This document shows, one piece after another, positions 8,110-16,440 of a stretch of DNA of 64,000 nt; the stretch's first letter is position 1, and every line of letters starts with the position of its first letter. A program made the position numbers and the translations under genes. The DNA is taken from the NCBI GenBank assembly GCA_946567425.1, contig CAMNXF010000005.1, positions 1-64,000 of the forward strand. The letters are read 5' to 3'. The notes under the pieces are model-generated. The model did no database searches. It saw only the letters and a program-made list of their open reading frames with translations, and had not been told where the DNA came from. The stretch comes from an uncultured Clostridia bacterium. GTDB taxonomy: Bacteria; Bacillota; Clostridia; Oscillospirales; Ruminococcaceae.

Positions 8110-8292
8110 TTATAGAAATGCCCCCGAATTATTGGGGGCATTTTTATGTGTCTTGACCTTTGTTATTGTAAATGTATCAAGCAGTACCACTATCTCTTCG
8201 GTGGTGTAATTTTTCTTTTCGCCGTTTGAGAAAATAAGTCGGATTTCGTACAACGTTGCTATTTTTGCGTCTTGCCTTTCTTTTTCCGTCAT
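8110..8292 (-). CDS. Small protein of unknown function
   Basis: 60 residues beginning MTEKERQDAKIATLYEIRL and rich in charged residues, with a beta-alpha pattern (YEIRLIFSNGEKK, then TTEEIVVLLDT). I do not recognise a named family. It is likely real because ATG at 8292 is preceded by AGGCGG and by a full-consensus promoter on the same strand (8326-8354). I chose this ATG over an in-frame GTG nine bases upstream, which would fall inside the ribosome binding site. The last ~10 codons overlap the cheV terminator, so the C-terminus may be poorly constrained. Confidence 0.6.
   Translation of the reverse strand: MTEKERQDAKIATLYEIRLIFSNGEKKNYTTEEIVVLLDTFTITKVKTHKNAPNNSGAFL
8116..8146 (+). terminator. 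Terminator of cheV
   Basis: Perfect 10-bp stem AAATGCCCCC (8116-8125) with 8134-8143, followed by T's. It lies inside the 3' coding end of the convergent small gene. Confidence 0.9.
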
Positions 8293-8325
8293 AACGTTCA
8301 CCGCCTTTCGGTAGTTTTACTCAAT

Positions 8326-8354
8326 ATTATACATTATCGGTTTTTGTTTGTCAA
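8326..8354 (-). promoter_or_regulatory. Promoter of the small gene ending at 8110
   Basis: Minus strand TTGACA (8354-8349), exactly 17-bp spacer, TATAAT (8331-8326): a full match to the sigma-A consensus, about 35 bases before the ATG. Confidence 0.8.
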
Positions 8355-8402
8355 GCGATATTTCATAGCCGCATTTTTGATATGATTTTTTGCCACTACA
8401 TC

Positions 8403-8431
8403 TTGACTATTTTCAAAAAGTGTGGTACAAT
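8403..8431 (+). promoter_or_regulatory. Promoter of the first G3E GTPase gene
   Basis: TTGACT (8403-8408), 17-bp spacer, TACAAT (8426-8431), about 45 bases before the ATG. Confidence 0.7.
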
Positions 8432-8475
8432 ATAAGTTGCGGCAATAGAACATTATTTAGAAAGGATCGGTAAAA

Positions 8476-9564
8476 ATGACTAAAATAGATGTTTTTTCGG
8501 GATTTCTGGGAGCGGGCAAGACTACGCTCATCAAGAAACTGCTCAAAGAGGGCTATAACGGCGAAAAGCTTGTGCTTATCGAGAACGAATTCGGCGAGAT
8601 CGGTATCGACGGCGGATTTATGAAGGACGCGGGTATCGAGGTCACCGAGATGAACCAAGGGTGCATCTGCTGTTCACTGGTCGGCGACTTCGGCGAGGCG
8701 CTGAAAAAGGTGCTCGACGAGTTCGCGCCTGACAGAATACTCATTGAGCCGTCGGGCGTCGGAAAGCTCTCTGACGTTATCAAGGCGGTAACGGGCATAG
8801 GCAGCGATAAAATAACGCTGAACAGCTACACCACCGTTGCCGACGCGACCAAAATCAAGATGTATATGAAGAATTTCGGCGAGTTCTACAAGAACCAAGT
8901 GGAAACGGCGAAAACTATCGTGCTCTCGCGCACGCAGAAGCTCTCCGAGGAGAAGCTCGCCGAGGCGGTCGCGATGATACGCGAGCTGAACGAGCACGCG
9001 ACTATCGTCACCACCAACTGGGACGAGATCAGCGGCAATCAGATACTGGCGGCAATGGAGACGGAGAATAAGTTCGCCGAGGAGCTGCTCAAGGACGAGG
9101 ATATATGTCCCGTGTGCGGTCATTCGCAACACGGTCATGACGAGCACGAGCATCATCACGACGATGATGAGCATGAACATCATCACCACGATCATGATGA
9201 CGAGGAGTGCTGCCACGGTCATCACCACCACGACCATGTTGACGGGGAGTGCTGTCACGATCACGAGCACGGACATCACCACCACCATGCGGACGAGGTT
9301 TTCACGTCAATGGGCATTGAGAGCGCGAGGAAGTTCACGAAAGAGGAGCTTGAAAACGCGCTGTCAAAACTGTCGGGCGAGGAGTTCGGCGTTGTGCTGA
9401 GGGCTAAGGGTATCGTTCCCGGAACGGACGGCAGCTGGTACCACTTTGATTTCGTTCCCGAGGAATACGAGGTGCGCACGGGCGCTGCGGACGTTACGGG
9501 CAGAATGTGCGTTATCGGCTCAAAGCTCGTCGAGGATAAGATAAAAAATCTGTTTAACGTGTAA
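8476..9564 (+). CDS. G3E-family (CobW/COG0523) GTPase, probable zinc metallochaperone
   Basis: 362 residues. The N-terminus has the P-loop GFLGAGKTT (~residues 9-17), a Mg-binding ENEFGE strand, and the CxCC metal motif CICC at C63-C66 typical of COG0523 zinc chaperones. Residues ~207-275 are an extreme His/Asp/Glu-rich linker with more than 30 histidines and a CPVCG pair, able to bind or store Zn(II) or Ni(II). A CobW C-terminal domain (~275-362) follows. The family inserts metals into client enzymes using GTP. Which metal is handled here is inferred from the His and Cys clusters. It is followed by a structured repeat and a second G3E protein. Confidence 0.9.
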   Translation: MTKIDVFSGFLGAGKTTLIKKLLKEGYNGEKLVLIENEFGEIGIDGGFMKDAGIEVTEMNQGCICCSLVGDFGEALKKVLDEFAPDRILIEPSGVGKLSDVIKAVTGIGSDKITLNSYTTVADATKIKMYMKNFGEFYKNQVETAKTIVLSRTQKLSEEKLAEAVAMIRELNEHATIVTTNWDEISGNQILAAMETENKFAEELLKDEDICPVCGHSQHGHDEHEHHHDDDEHEHHHHDHDDEECCHGHHHHDHVDGECCHDHEHGHHHHHADEVFTSMGIESARKFTKEELENALSKLSGEEFGVVLRAKGIVPGTDGSWYHFDFVPEEYEVRTGAADVTGRMCVIGSKLVEDKIKNLFNV

Positions 9565-9610
9565 AAGCGGCGGCAAAGCAACGTGAGCCGAAAGGCAACG
9601 CGATAATGTC

Positions 9611-9761
9611 GCAGCGGCAAAAGTCGCAAGTGAGCTGTGTTGCCGTAACGAAACGAGCGCAGCGAGCGGAGTGGAGGCAATGCAGCTCGGCTAGGCGAAC
9701 GAAGTGAGCCGGTGCGAGCTTTTGCCTTTAAATCCCGAGCTTTTGCCTTTTAAATAAGGAG
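9611..9761 (+). repeat. Structured leader element, copy 2, with duplicated tail
   Basis: Lies between two G3E GTPase genes. GGCAAAAG (9616-9623) is fully complementary to CTTTTGCC (9719-9726). Between them are stem P3 (9632-9644 with 9676-9688, 13 bp including G-U pairs), GGCTAG (9689-9694), hairpin P4 (9695-9709) and CGGTGCGAGC. The tail CGAGCTTTTGCC is repeated (around 9736-9748) before TTTTAAATAAGGAG, which supplies the ribosome binding site of the gene at 9767. Sequence at 9565-9610 may be a degraded extension. Confidence 0.8.
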
Positions 9762-9766
9762 AAAAG

Positions 9767-10717
9767 ATGAACGAGATACCCGTTTATTTGATGACAGGCT
9801 TTCTGGAGAGCGGAAAGACTTCATTTATATTGGAAACGCTGAACGATAAGCAGTTCAGCCGCGGCGAGAAAACGCTGGTGATCGCGTGCGAACAGGGCGA
9901 GGTCGAGTTCGACGAGAGGATAATCAAGGCGTCGAAATCGGTGGTGGAGCTTATCGAGGATGAGGACGATTTCAACCCCGAGAACCTTACCGCGCTCGTC
10001 GAGAAGCACAAGCCGACGCGCATTATGCTCGAGTACAACGGAATGTGGAGCTTGCGCGATATGGCGGTCAAAGCTCCCAAGAACTGGATATTCTACCAGA
10101 TATTTATGTTCGTGAACCATGTCACATTTGATATGTATATGAACAATATGCGGCAGCTCATCTCGGACGATATTTCGGTGTCTGATATCGTGATATTCAA
10201 TCGGTGCGAGCCGGGCAAGGTCGACAAGAAACGGCTTCGCAGAGCGATAAAGGCGCTCAATCCGCGCATAGATATGATGTTCGAGTACGTCGACGGAACG
10301 GTAGAGCAGGGTTTTCAGGGCGACGACGAAATGCCGTTTGACGTGAACGCAGACCCTATCGAGATAGTTCACGACGACTTCGGGCTGTGGTATATCGACA
10401 TTATGAGCAACGCGCCGCGTTACAAGGGCAAAAACGTCCGTGTGCGCGGAATGGTGTTCAGGGCGAGCAATATCCCTAAAGGGTATTTCGTTATCTCGCG
10501 CCGCGCCATGACGTGCTGCGCCGACGATATTCAGGTGGTCGGCATTCTCGTAAAATCTCCCGATGAAGCCAAGTGGAAGGACGGCGACTGGGTAGAGGTC
10601 ACGGGGAACGTCACCGCCGAGAAACAGCAGTGCTACAAGGGCACGGGTCCCGTTATCCTCGCGGACAGTATTCTCGGAACGGAAAAGGCGGAGAGCGAGC
10701 TTGTTTACTTCAACTGA
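9767..10717 (+). CDS. G3E-type GTPase fused to a YcgQ/TIGR03943-type C-terminal domain
   Basis: 316 residues. Residues ~1-190 resemble a CobW-type GTPase: P-loop [21 protein letters not shown] in the switch region, and IFNRCE where NKxD-type guanine recognition would be. The CxCC motif of the upstream paralogue is missing. Residues ~205-316 resemble the C-terminal domain of YcgQ/DUF1980 (TIGR03943) membrane proteins, including the [11 protein letters not shown] motif and an OB-like VEVTGNV strand. In Firmicutes the YcgQ/YcgR proteins are linked to metal uptake, so a metal-delivery role is inferred. The ribosome binding site comes from the structured repeat. Confidence 0.75.
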   Translation: MNEIPVYLMTGFLESGKTSFILETLNDKQFSRGEKTLVIACEQGEVEFDERIIKASKSVVELIEDEDDFNPENLTALVEKHKPTRIMLEYNGMWSLRDMAVKAPKNWIFYQIFMFVNHVTFDMYMNNMRQLISDDISVSDIVIFNRCEPGKVDKKRLRRAIKALNPRIDMMFEYVDGTVEQGFQGDDEMPFDVNADPIEIVHDDFGLWYIDIMSNAPRYKGKNVRVRGMVFRASNIPKGYFVISRRAMTCCADDIQVVGILVKSPDEAKWKDGDWVEVTGNVTAEKQQCYKGTGPVILADSILGTEKAESELVYFN

Positions 10718-11750
10718 AATATTTACGGTGCGGCTCTCCAAGGACGGACAAGCCGTCGAGATAATAGATCAGACGCTGCTCCCGAACAAGGTGAAGTTTC
10801 TACGGCTCGAGACCGCCGAGACCCTTTACGAGGCGATTTTCGAGCTGAGAGTGCGCGGCGCTCCGGCTATCGGCATTGCGGCGGCGTTCGGAATGTACGT
10901 TCTCGCGCAACAAATTCCCGATAATGGGGGCTTTTACGCGGAGCTTTTGCGGCTCGGCGATTATCTGATTTCATCACGGCCTACGGCGGTGAACCTTAGC
11001 CACGCGGTAAAGCGTATGCTTTCGGCGGCTGCGGAGTGCGGTAAAGAAGCCGCGCTTCCTCGGCTTTATGAGGAGTGTAACGCGATTTACAACGAGGACA
11101 GGGCAATTTGCCGCGCGATAGCCGAAAACGGCTTGACGCTTGTCAAGGACGGCGACGGTATACTCACGCACTGCAACGCGGGCGCGCTCGCCGCCTCGGA
11201 GTACGGCACGGGGCTGGGTTCGCTTTTGCTCGGTAAAGAGCAGGGGTATGATTTTCACGTTTACACCGACGAAACGCGTCCCTTATTACAGGGCGCACGG
11301 CTTACGGCGTTCGAGCTGTTCCGTGCGGGGATAGATGTTACTTTGATATGCGACAGCGCGGCTTCAATGCTGATGAGGGCGGGCAGGATAAACGCGTGCT
11401 TTGTCGGCTGCGACAGGGTAGCCGCAAACGGCGACGTCGCCAACAAGATAGGAACGCGCTCGGTCGCCGTGAACGCGAAATATCACGGCGTGCCGTTCTA
11501 CGTGTTCTGTCCGAGCTCGACTATTGATTTTGACTGCGGGAGCGGCGCGGATATCGTCATTGAGGAGCGCGCTCCTGAGGAAATAACGGAGAAGTTTTTC
11601 GCGAAGCGCATTGCTCCCGAAGGCGTGAAGTGCTTTAATCCCGCGTTCGACGTTACCGACGCGGAGTTAATTACGGCGATAGTCACGGAGCGCGGTATCT
11701 GCCGCTATCCGTACACAAAGTCGCTTGCGGAGATGTTCGGGAGGAACTGA
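10701..11750 (+). CDS. mtnA: S-methyl-5-thioribose-1-phosphate isomerase
   Basis: 349 residues, the family length. It converts methylthioribose-1-phosphate to methylthioribulose-1-phosphate in salvage of 5'-methylthioadenosine (MTA). Visible motifs: [15 protein letters not shown] near the N-terminus, catalytic C158 in [10 protein letters not shown], and the Asp D238 in [19 protein letters not shown]. The start is TTG at 10701, overlapping the previous gene by 17 bases, with GGAGAG six bases before it; no usable ATG exists near the expected N-terminus. It leads a tight run ending in an MTA/SAH deaminase. eIF2B-like regulatory subunits share the fold, but the active-site Cys/Asp pair supports the enzyme. 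Confidence 0.9.
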   Translation: MFTSTEIFTVRLSKDGQAVEIIDQTLLPNKVKFLRLETAETLYEAIFELRVRGAPAIGIAAAFGMYVLAQQIPDNGGFYAELLRLGDYLISSRPTAVNLSHAVKRMLSAAAECGKEAALPRLYEECNAIYNEDRAICRAIAENGLTLVKDGDGILTHCNAGALAASEYGTGLGSLLLGKEQGYDFHVYTDETRPLLQGARLTAFELFRAGIDVTLICDSAASMLMRAGRINACFVGCDRVAANGDVANKIGTRSVAVNAKYHGVPFYVFCPSSTIDFDCGSGADIVIEERAPEEITEKFFAKRIAPEGVKCFNPAFDVTDAELITAIVTERGICRYPYTKSLAEMFGRN

Positions 11751-11751
11751 A

Positions 11752-12414
11752 ATGACTATACGAAACGAGCGCCCTGAGGATTACAGAGCTGTCGAGGAGC
11801 TTATCAAGCGCGCGTTCTGGAACGTGAACTTTCCGGGGTGTGACGAGCATTATCTTGCGCACACAATGCGCTCACACAAGGATTTTGTTCCCGAGCTTGA
11901 CCTTATTCTCGAGCTTGACGGGAAAATCGCCGCAAGCGTGATGTATACAAGGTCGGTGCTTGTCGACGAAAAAGGCGGTGTAAAGACGTCGCTGACGTTT
12001 GGACCGTTTGCCGTGCTGCCAGAATATCAGCGGCATGGTTATGGAAAACAGCTGTTGGAGCGTTCCTTTGAGACCGCGCTCGGTCTGGGGTATGAGGCTG
12101 TCGTTATCTTCGGCAATCCTGAGAATTACGTTGCACGGGGCTTCAGAAGCTGCAAACGGTACGGCGTTTCTCTCAAAAACGGGGAATATCCCGTGGCGCT
12201 GCTTGTAAAGGAGCTTAAAAAGGGCGCTTTGTCCGGTCACAAGTGGACGTTCGAAGAAAGCGGCGCTTACAATGTTGACCCGTATGGCGCGGAGAAATTC
12301 GACGCGGATTTTCCGCAGTTTGAAAAGGGGTATAAACCGTCGCAGGAACTTTTTTACATTTACAGTAATTCCCGATTGAACGTGGAGAGTCAAGCAAATG
12401 AAGATAACCGTTGA
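11752..12414 (+). CDS. GNAT-family N-acetyltransferase (YhbS-like)
   Basis: 220 residues. The acetyl-CoA-binding core is FGPFAVLPEYQRHGYGKQLL (residues ~84-103), the classic Q/RxxGxG/A pyrophosphate loop, followed by GYEAVVIFGNPENYVARGF, typical of the YhbS subgroup. The C-terminal ~60 residues are an extension of unknown role. ATG at 11752 overlaps nothing essential and is preceded by GGGAGG, so I reject the longer frame from 11725. Being inside the MTA salvage run suggests co-expression, but the substrate cannot be predicted. Confidence 0.85.
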   Translation: MTIRNERPEDYRAVEELIKRAFWNVNFPGCDEHYLAHTMRSHKDFVPELDLILELDGKIAASVMYTRSVLVDEKGGVKTSLTFGPFAVLPEYQRHGYGKQLLERSFETALGLGYEAVVIFGNPENYVARGFRSCKRYGVSLKNGEYPVALLVKELKKGALSGHKWTFEESGAYNVDPYGAEKFDADFPQFEKGYKPSQELFYIYSNSRLNVESQANEDNR

Positions 12415-12796
12415 CAGGGCAAGCGTCTGCATGGGCGACGACATGTTCTCCCACGAGAGAACCTATGAGCTCCCCGGTAACGCCGACTGCCAAGACTTGC
12501 TGAAAACGCTCAGAGCGGACAGCTTTTTCGCGTCGGTTTCGGGGAACAACGTCGTGTGGGTGCTGACGGCGGGCGACAGCTATGTGTTCGCCTATTACAC
12601 GAAAACTGAGCGCTATGTGCAATATCTTCCCGAGAAAAGCCTTGCGGAGATTTGCGCAATGGGAAAACCGAAATTCAGCTATTACACGTCGCCGTCCGCT
12701 TGGAAACGCGCCATGGAACGGCTTTTCGGGGGCGGCGGGCATTGGCGTGAGGAGATCAAATACTGCGAGAGCTTGGAGGACAACCATGAAACTTAG
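12398..12796 (+). CDS. Hypothetical protein in the MTA salvage operon
   Basis: 132 residues starting MKITVDRASVCMGDDM. No family recognised. It is predicted soluble, alpha/beta, with several Tyr/Trp residues and a conserved-looking segment AMGKPKFSYYTSPSAWKRA. It overlaps the acetyltransferase gene by 17 bases (GGAGAG before its ATG) and the deaminase gene by 11 bases, so it is translationally coupled in a four-gene unit. The overlaps and the clean coding pattern support a real gene. Confidence 0.7.
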   Translation: MKITVDRASVCMGDDMFSHERTYELPGNADCQDLLKTLRADSFFASVSGNNVVWVLTAGDSYVFAYYTKTERYVQYLPEKSLAEICAMGKPKFSYYTSPSAWKRAMERLFGGGGHWREEIKYCESLEDNHET

Positions 12797-14048
12797 ATTT
12801 TACAACGCGAAGATACTCACAATGGAAGATGAGAACATAATCGACGGCGAGCTTTGCACCGACGGCGGCGCGGTCTCGTATGTCGGAGCGGAGCGCGCTT
12901 TGGGCGGCTATGACCGCGAGATCGACCTCGGCGGCAACCTTATTATCCCGGGGTTCAAGAACGCGCATACGCACTCGGCAATGACGTTTCTGCGGTCACT
13001 CGCGGACGATCTGCCGCTCAACGACTGGCTGTATAATCAGGTTTTCCCGCGTGAGGCGAAGCTAACCGAGGAGACCGTTTATGTGTACACACAGCTCGCC
13101 AACATGGAGTACCTCACGAGCGGTATAACTTCATCGTTCGATATGTACATGAAGCTCCCCGCCTACGTCAAGGCTTGCGCCGACATGGGGTATCGGACTG
13201 TTCTGTGCGGCTCTATTAACGACTTCGGCGGCACTGTCGAGGGAATTGAGGAAGAATACAACACCTACAACAACGCGGGCGAACTGATTTCGTATCAGCT
13301 CGGCTTTCACGCGGAATACACCACCAAGCGCGAGACCTTGGAGGGGCTCGCCGCACTGTCGCAGAAGCTCAAAGCGCCGCTCTACGCTCATAACAGCGAG
13401 ACGAAAGCGGAGGTCGAGGGCTGCCGCGAGCGCTACGGGATAACGCCGACGCAGCTTTTTGGCAAGCTCGGAATGTTCGAGTACGGCGGCGGCGGTTTTC
13501 ACTGCGTCTGGTTTGATGAACGCGACATGGAGATCTTCGCCGAAAAGGGCTTGTGGGCGGTCACAAATCCCGCGTCGAACCTCAAGCTCGCGAGCGGTAT
13601 CGCGCCAATCTGCGAAATGCGCCGTCACGGAATGAGGAACTTCGCGATCGGCACTGATGGCGCGGCTTCCAACAACTGTCTTGATATGTTCCGCGAGATG
13701 TTTCTCGTCGCGGGCTTGCAGAAGGTTCGCGAGGAGGACGCAGCGGCGTGTCCCGCGTTCGAGGTGCTGGAAATGGCGGCAAAGGGCGGCGCTCTCGCAA
13801 TGGGGCTTTCGGACTGCGACGTGCTGAAAGCGGGCAAACGCGCCGATTTCGCCGTAATCGACCTCAAACAGCCGAATATGCAGCCGCTTCACAATATCGC
13901 GAAAAATCTCGTTTACTCGGGCAGCAAGCAGAACGTGATGATGACGGTTGTCAACGGGCAGATACTCTACGAAAACGGCAAGTTCCCGACGGTCGACGTT
14001 GAGAAAATCTACGCCGACGCAAACAGGCTGACAACGATTTTCAACTAG
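12786..14048 (+). CDS. mtaD: 5-methylthioadenosine/S-adenosylhomocysteine deaminase (amidohydrolase)
   Basis: 420 residues, amidohydrolase superfamily. Metal-binding HTH at H61/H63 (in NAHTHSAM), further ligands in LGFHAEY and YAHNSET, and the distal Asp in IGTDGAASNNCLDMF, the signature of the MtaD/TrzN-type deaminases. It would convert MTA or S-adenosylhomocysteine to the inosine analogue with release of ammonia. The start is the ATG at 12786 with GGAGG before it; a longer reading frame upstream is only overlap. Linkage to MtnA supports MTA as substrate. Guanine or atrazine-type substrates are less likely. Confidence 0.85.
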   Translation: MKLRFYNAKILTMEDENIIDGELCTDGGAVSYVGAERALGGYDREIDLGGNLIIPGFKNAHTHSAMTFLRSLADDLPLNDWLYNQVFPREAKLTEETVYVYTQLANMEYLTSGITSSFDMYMKLPAYVKACADMGYRTVLCGSINDFGGTVEGIEEEYNTYNNAGELISYQLGFHAEYTTKRETLEGLAALSQKLKAPLYAHNSETKAEVEGCRERYGITPTQLFGKLGMFEYGGGGFHCVWFDERDMEIFAEKGLWAVTNPASNLKLASGIAPICEMRRHGMRNFAIGTDGAASNNCLDMFREMFLVAGLQKVREEDAAACPAFEVLEMAAKGGALAMGLSDCDVLKAGKRADFAVIDLKQPNMQPLHNIAKNLVYSGSKQNVMMTVVNGQILYENGKFPTVDVEKIYADANRLTTIFN

Positions 14049-14410
14049 TTTGTTTCTCTGAAAATATAATAGCACACCCTTAACTGCAAAAAAGTGCATA
14101 GATGAAATGCCGCCGTGCGCGTTTTTCGGCTTCTTGTATTATTCTTTTCTTTTTTAATAAGGTAGGTTTGTCTTTTGTCTGTCAATTTCCCGTTGGACGG
14201 ATTGTCGGTTTTAGCATCGTAAAGTCCTAGTGAACACGCTCTGCGAACGGTGCGGCGGCTTGTCATTTTGTTTGCCGTTCATTTGTCGTTTGTCTGTCGT
14301 TCGTTTGCTGATGACTGTGTTGATTTTTTCGGCTTTGTCTGTTGATGTTTTTGCAGTGAATTGCAGTTTATTGTGATGTAGAATGATGAAAGGAAAGGGG
14401 GGCGCGTAAT
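14049..14410. other. Intergenic stretch with T/G-rich low-complexity sequence
   Basis: 362 bases without a supportable gene. On the plus strand it is unusually rich in TTTGTC/GTCGTT-like words (about 14165-14310), unlike the surrounding coding DNA. I found no well-spaced promoter, hairpin terminator or structured repeat copy. A purine-rich GAAAGGAAAGGGGGG just before 14411 is the ribosome binding site of the next gene. A 73-codon frame on the minus strand has no ribosome binding site and odd composition. Confidence 0.6.
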
Positions 14411-16252
14411 ATGCCGTTTTTACCGATAAGCCGTGAGGATATGCGCAAACGGGGAATTGAACAGCTCGATTTTATTTGCGTGACGGGCGACGCTTACATC
14501 GACCACCCGACGTTCGGGATAGCCATTATTTCGCGAATGATAGAAGCGGCGGGGTTCTCGGTCGGCATTATCGCGCAGCCCGTGAGCGACGCGGATTTCA
14601 CCGGGCTCGGCAAACCCAAGCACTGCTTTATGGTGACGGGCGGCAACATCGACAGCATGGTGTCTAATTACACTGTCGCGTTAAAGAAACGCAACGACGA
14701 CGCTTATTCCGCGGGAGGACGCGGCGGCAGACGACCCGACAGGGCAGTCACGGTCTACTGCCGTGCGCTGAAACGGCTGTTTCCCGACGTTGAGATCGAG
14801 ATAGGCGGTCTGGAGGCGAGCTTGCGGCGGTTCGCGCACTACGACTACTGGAGCGACAGCGTAATGCCGTCCGTTCTCGTCGACAGCGGCGCGGACTTTC
14901 TGATGTACGGCATGGGCGAGGTCACGCTATCGGAAATGCTGAACAGGTTCAAGCAAGGGCAGAAGCTCGCCGATATGCACGACCTGCGCGGTATCTGCTA
15001 CCTCACCAAGCCCGAAAACACGCCGCTCGGCGCGGTGCAGTGCGACAGCTTTGAGATAGTCCGCGAAAACAAGAAAGCCTACGCAAAGGCTTGCCGCAAG
15101 CAGTACGACGAGCAGGACGAGTTCTACGGGCGCACGATAGTTCAGCGGCACGGCAATATGATGCTTGTCCAGAATCCGCCGCAGCGCTCGGTCACGCAAG
15201 CGGAGTTCGACTACGCTTATGAGCTGCCGTACATGAGGGCGTACCACCCCGTCTACGAAAAGAACGGCGGTGTTCCCGCAATACAGGAAGTCGAGTTCTC
15301 GATAACGCACAACAGGGGCTGTTTCGGGTTCTGTAACTTTTGCTCGATAGCGCTCCATCAGGGGCGTAAGGTCGTGACGAGGAGCGGGGATTCCGTCTAC
15401 AACGAGGCGGTCACGCTCTCCGAGAAGCCGAGTTTCAAGGGCTACATTCACGACGTGGGCGGTCCGACCGCGAATTTCCGTCACCCGTCCTGCGACAAAC
15501 AGGAGGAGCACGGGCTCTGCAAGGGCAGAAAGTGTCTTGCGCCCGAGCCGTGCAAAAACGTTAATGCCGACCATTCCGATTATATTCATCTGTTAAGGCG
15601 GCTGAGGGCGATAAAGGGCGTGAAAAAGGTGTTTATCCGCTCGGGGATTCGGTTCGACTATATGCTGTTGGAGAAGAACGGCGCGTTCCTCGATGAGCTG
15701 GTAGCGAATCACGTCAGCGGACAGCTTAAGGTCGCTCCCGAGCACGCGAGCAACAAGGTTCTTGACAAAATGGGAAAGCCGCATATCGAGGTGTACGAGG
15801 AGTTCGAGCGGCGGTTCTACGCGTCGACGAAAAAGTGCGGCAAGGAGCAGTATCTTGTGCCGTATCTGATGAGCTCTCACCCGGGCTGCACGCTCGCCGA
15901 GGCGATAGAGCTCGCGGTATTCGAGAAGCGGCACGGCATACGACCCGAACAGGTGCAGGACTTCTACCCGACACCCGGAACTATTTCCACGGCAATGTTC
16001 CACACGGGGCTCGACCCGTATACAATGGAGCCCGTTTTCGTGCCGAAAACGTCCGAGGAAAAGGCTATGCAGAGGGCGCTGCTGCAATACTTCAAGCCAC
16101 AGAACCGCAGCTTGGTGGAAAAGGCGCTCCGCATAGCCAAGCGCACCGACCTGATAGGTCACGGCAAGGACTGTCTGATACCGCCGTCAACCAAGCCGCA
16201 GAACGCAAAAGCGCCCCGCGGCAAGCAGAGCAGCAAGCCGCGAAAAAAATAA
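14411..16252 (+). CDS. YgiQ-family radical SAM protein
   Basis: 613 residues, normal for the YgiQ (UPF0313) family. An N-terminal domain with a cobalamin-binding-like fold (GDAYIDHPTFG motif) precedes the radical SAM core, whose [4Fe-4S] cysteines are C304, C308 and C311 in RGCFGFCNFCS. A Cys cluster ~365-385 (SCDKQEEHGLCKGRKC) is characteristic of the family, and the basic C-terminal tail (PRGKQSSKPRKK) suggests nucleic-acid contact. The biochemical role of YgiQ is unsettled. ATG follows a strong purine-rich ribosome binding site. A structured repeat element starts 15 bases after the stop codon. Confidence 0.9.
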   Translation: MPFLPISREDMRKRGIEQLDFICVTGDAYIDHPTFGIAIISRMIEAAGFSVGIIAQPVSDADFTGLGKPKHCFMVTGGNIDSMVSNYTVALKKRNDDAYSAGGRGGRRPDRAVTVYCRALKRLFPDVEIEIGGLEASLRRFAHYDYWSDSVMPSVLVDSGADFLMYGMGEVTLSEMLNRFKQGQKLADMHDLRGICYLTKPENTPLGAVQCDSFEIVRENKKAYAKACRKQYDEQDEFYGRTIVQRHGNMMLVQNPPQRSVTQAEFDYAYELPYMRAYHPVYEKNGGVPAIQEVEFSITHNRGCFGFCNFCSIALHQGRKVVTRSGDSVYNEAVTLSEKPSFKGYIHDVGGPTANFRHPSCDKQEEHGLCKGRKCLAPEPCKNVNADHSDYIHLLRRLRAIKGVKKVFIRSGIRFDYMLLEKNGAFLDELVANHVSGQLKVAPEHASNKVLDKMGKPHIEVYEEFERRFYASTKKCGKEQYLVPYLMSSHPGCTLAEAIELAVFEKRHGIRPEQVQDFYPTPGTISTAMFHTGLDPYTMEPVFVPKTSEEKAMQRALLQYFKPQNRSLVEKALRIAKRTDLIGHGKDCLIPPSTKPQNAKAPRGKQSSKPRKK

Positions 16253-16266
16253 AGCGGCATATTAAA

Positions 16267-16409
16267 GCTGCAGCGGCAAAAGGCGCCGAAGCGATAAATC
16301 GCACCTGCGAGCAGTATTGCCGCAGAGTAGCGAGCGGAGCGGAGGCAATACTGCTCGACTAGGTCGCGCGAAGCGTGACCGGTGCGAGCTTTTGCTTTTA
16401 AATAAATCC
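16267..16409 (+). repeat. Structured leader element, copy 3 (full form)
   Basis: GCAAAAG (16276-16282) pairs with CTTTTGC (16389-16395). Inside are a small GCGAT-AA-ATCGC hairpin (16291-16302), a perfect 13-bp stem P3 (16309-16321 with 16344-16356), GACTAG (16357-16362), hairpin P4 (16363-16379) and CGGTGCGAGC. A TTTTAAATAAAT tail and a GTCGACA...AGGGAAGAA block lead into the epimerase gene at 16441. This copy is nearly identical to copy 4 in its first 45 bases but has quite different P3 and P4 sequences that remain self-complementary. Confidence 0.85.
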
Positions 16410-16440
16410 GCTATCGTCGACATACAGGGAAGAACAGAAC

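Noticed and set aside
9821-10741. 306-codon minus-strand frame opposite the second G3E gene
   Set aside because: Antisense shadow of a recognisable gene; no ribosome binding site or known domain.
14045-14266. 73-codon minus-strand gene in the 14 kb intergenic region
   Set aside because: No ribosome binding site or promoter, basic low-complexity translation, and overlap with the mtaD end.
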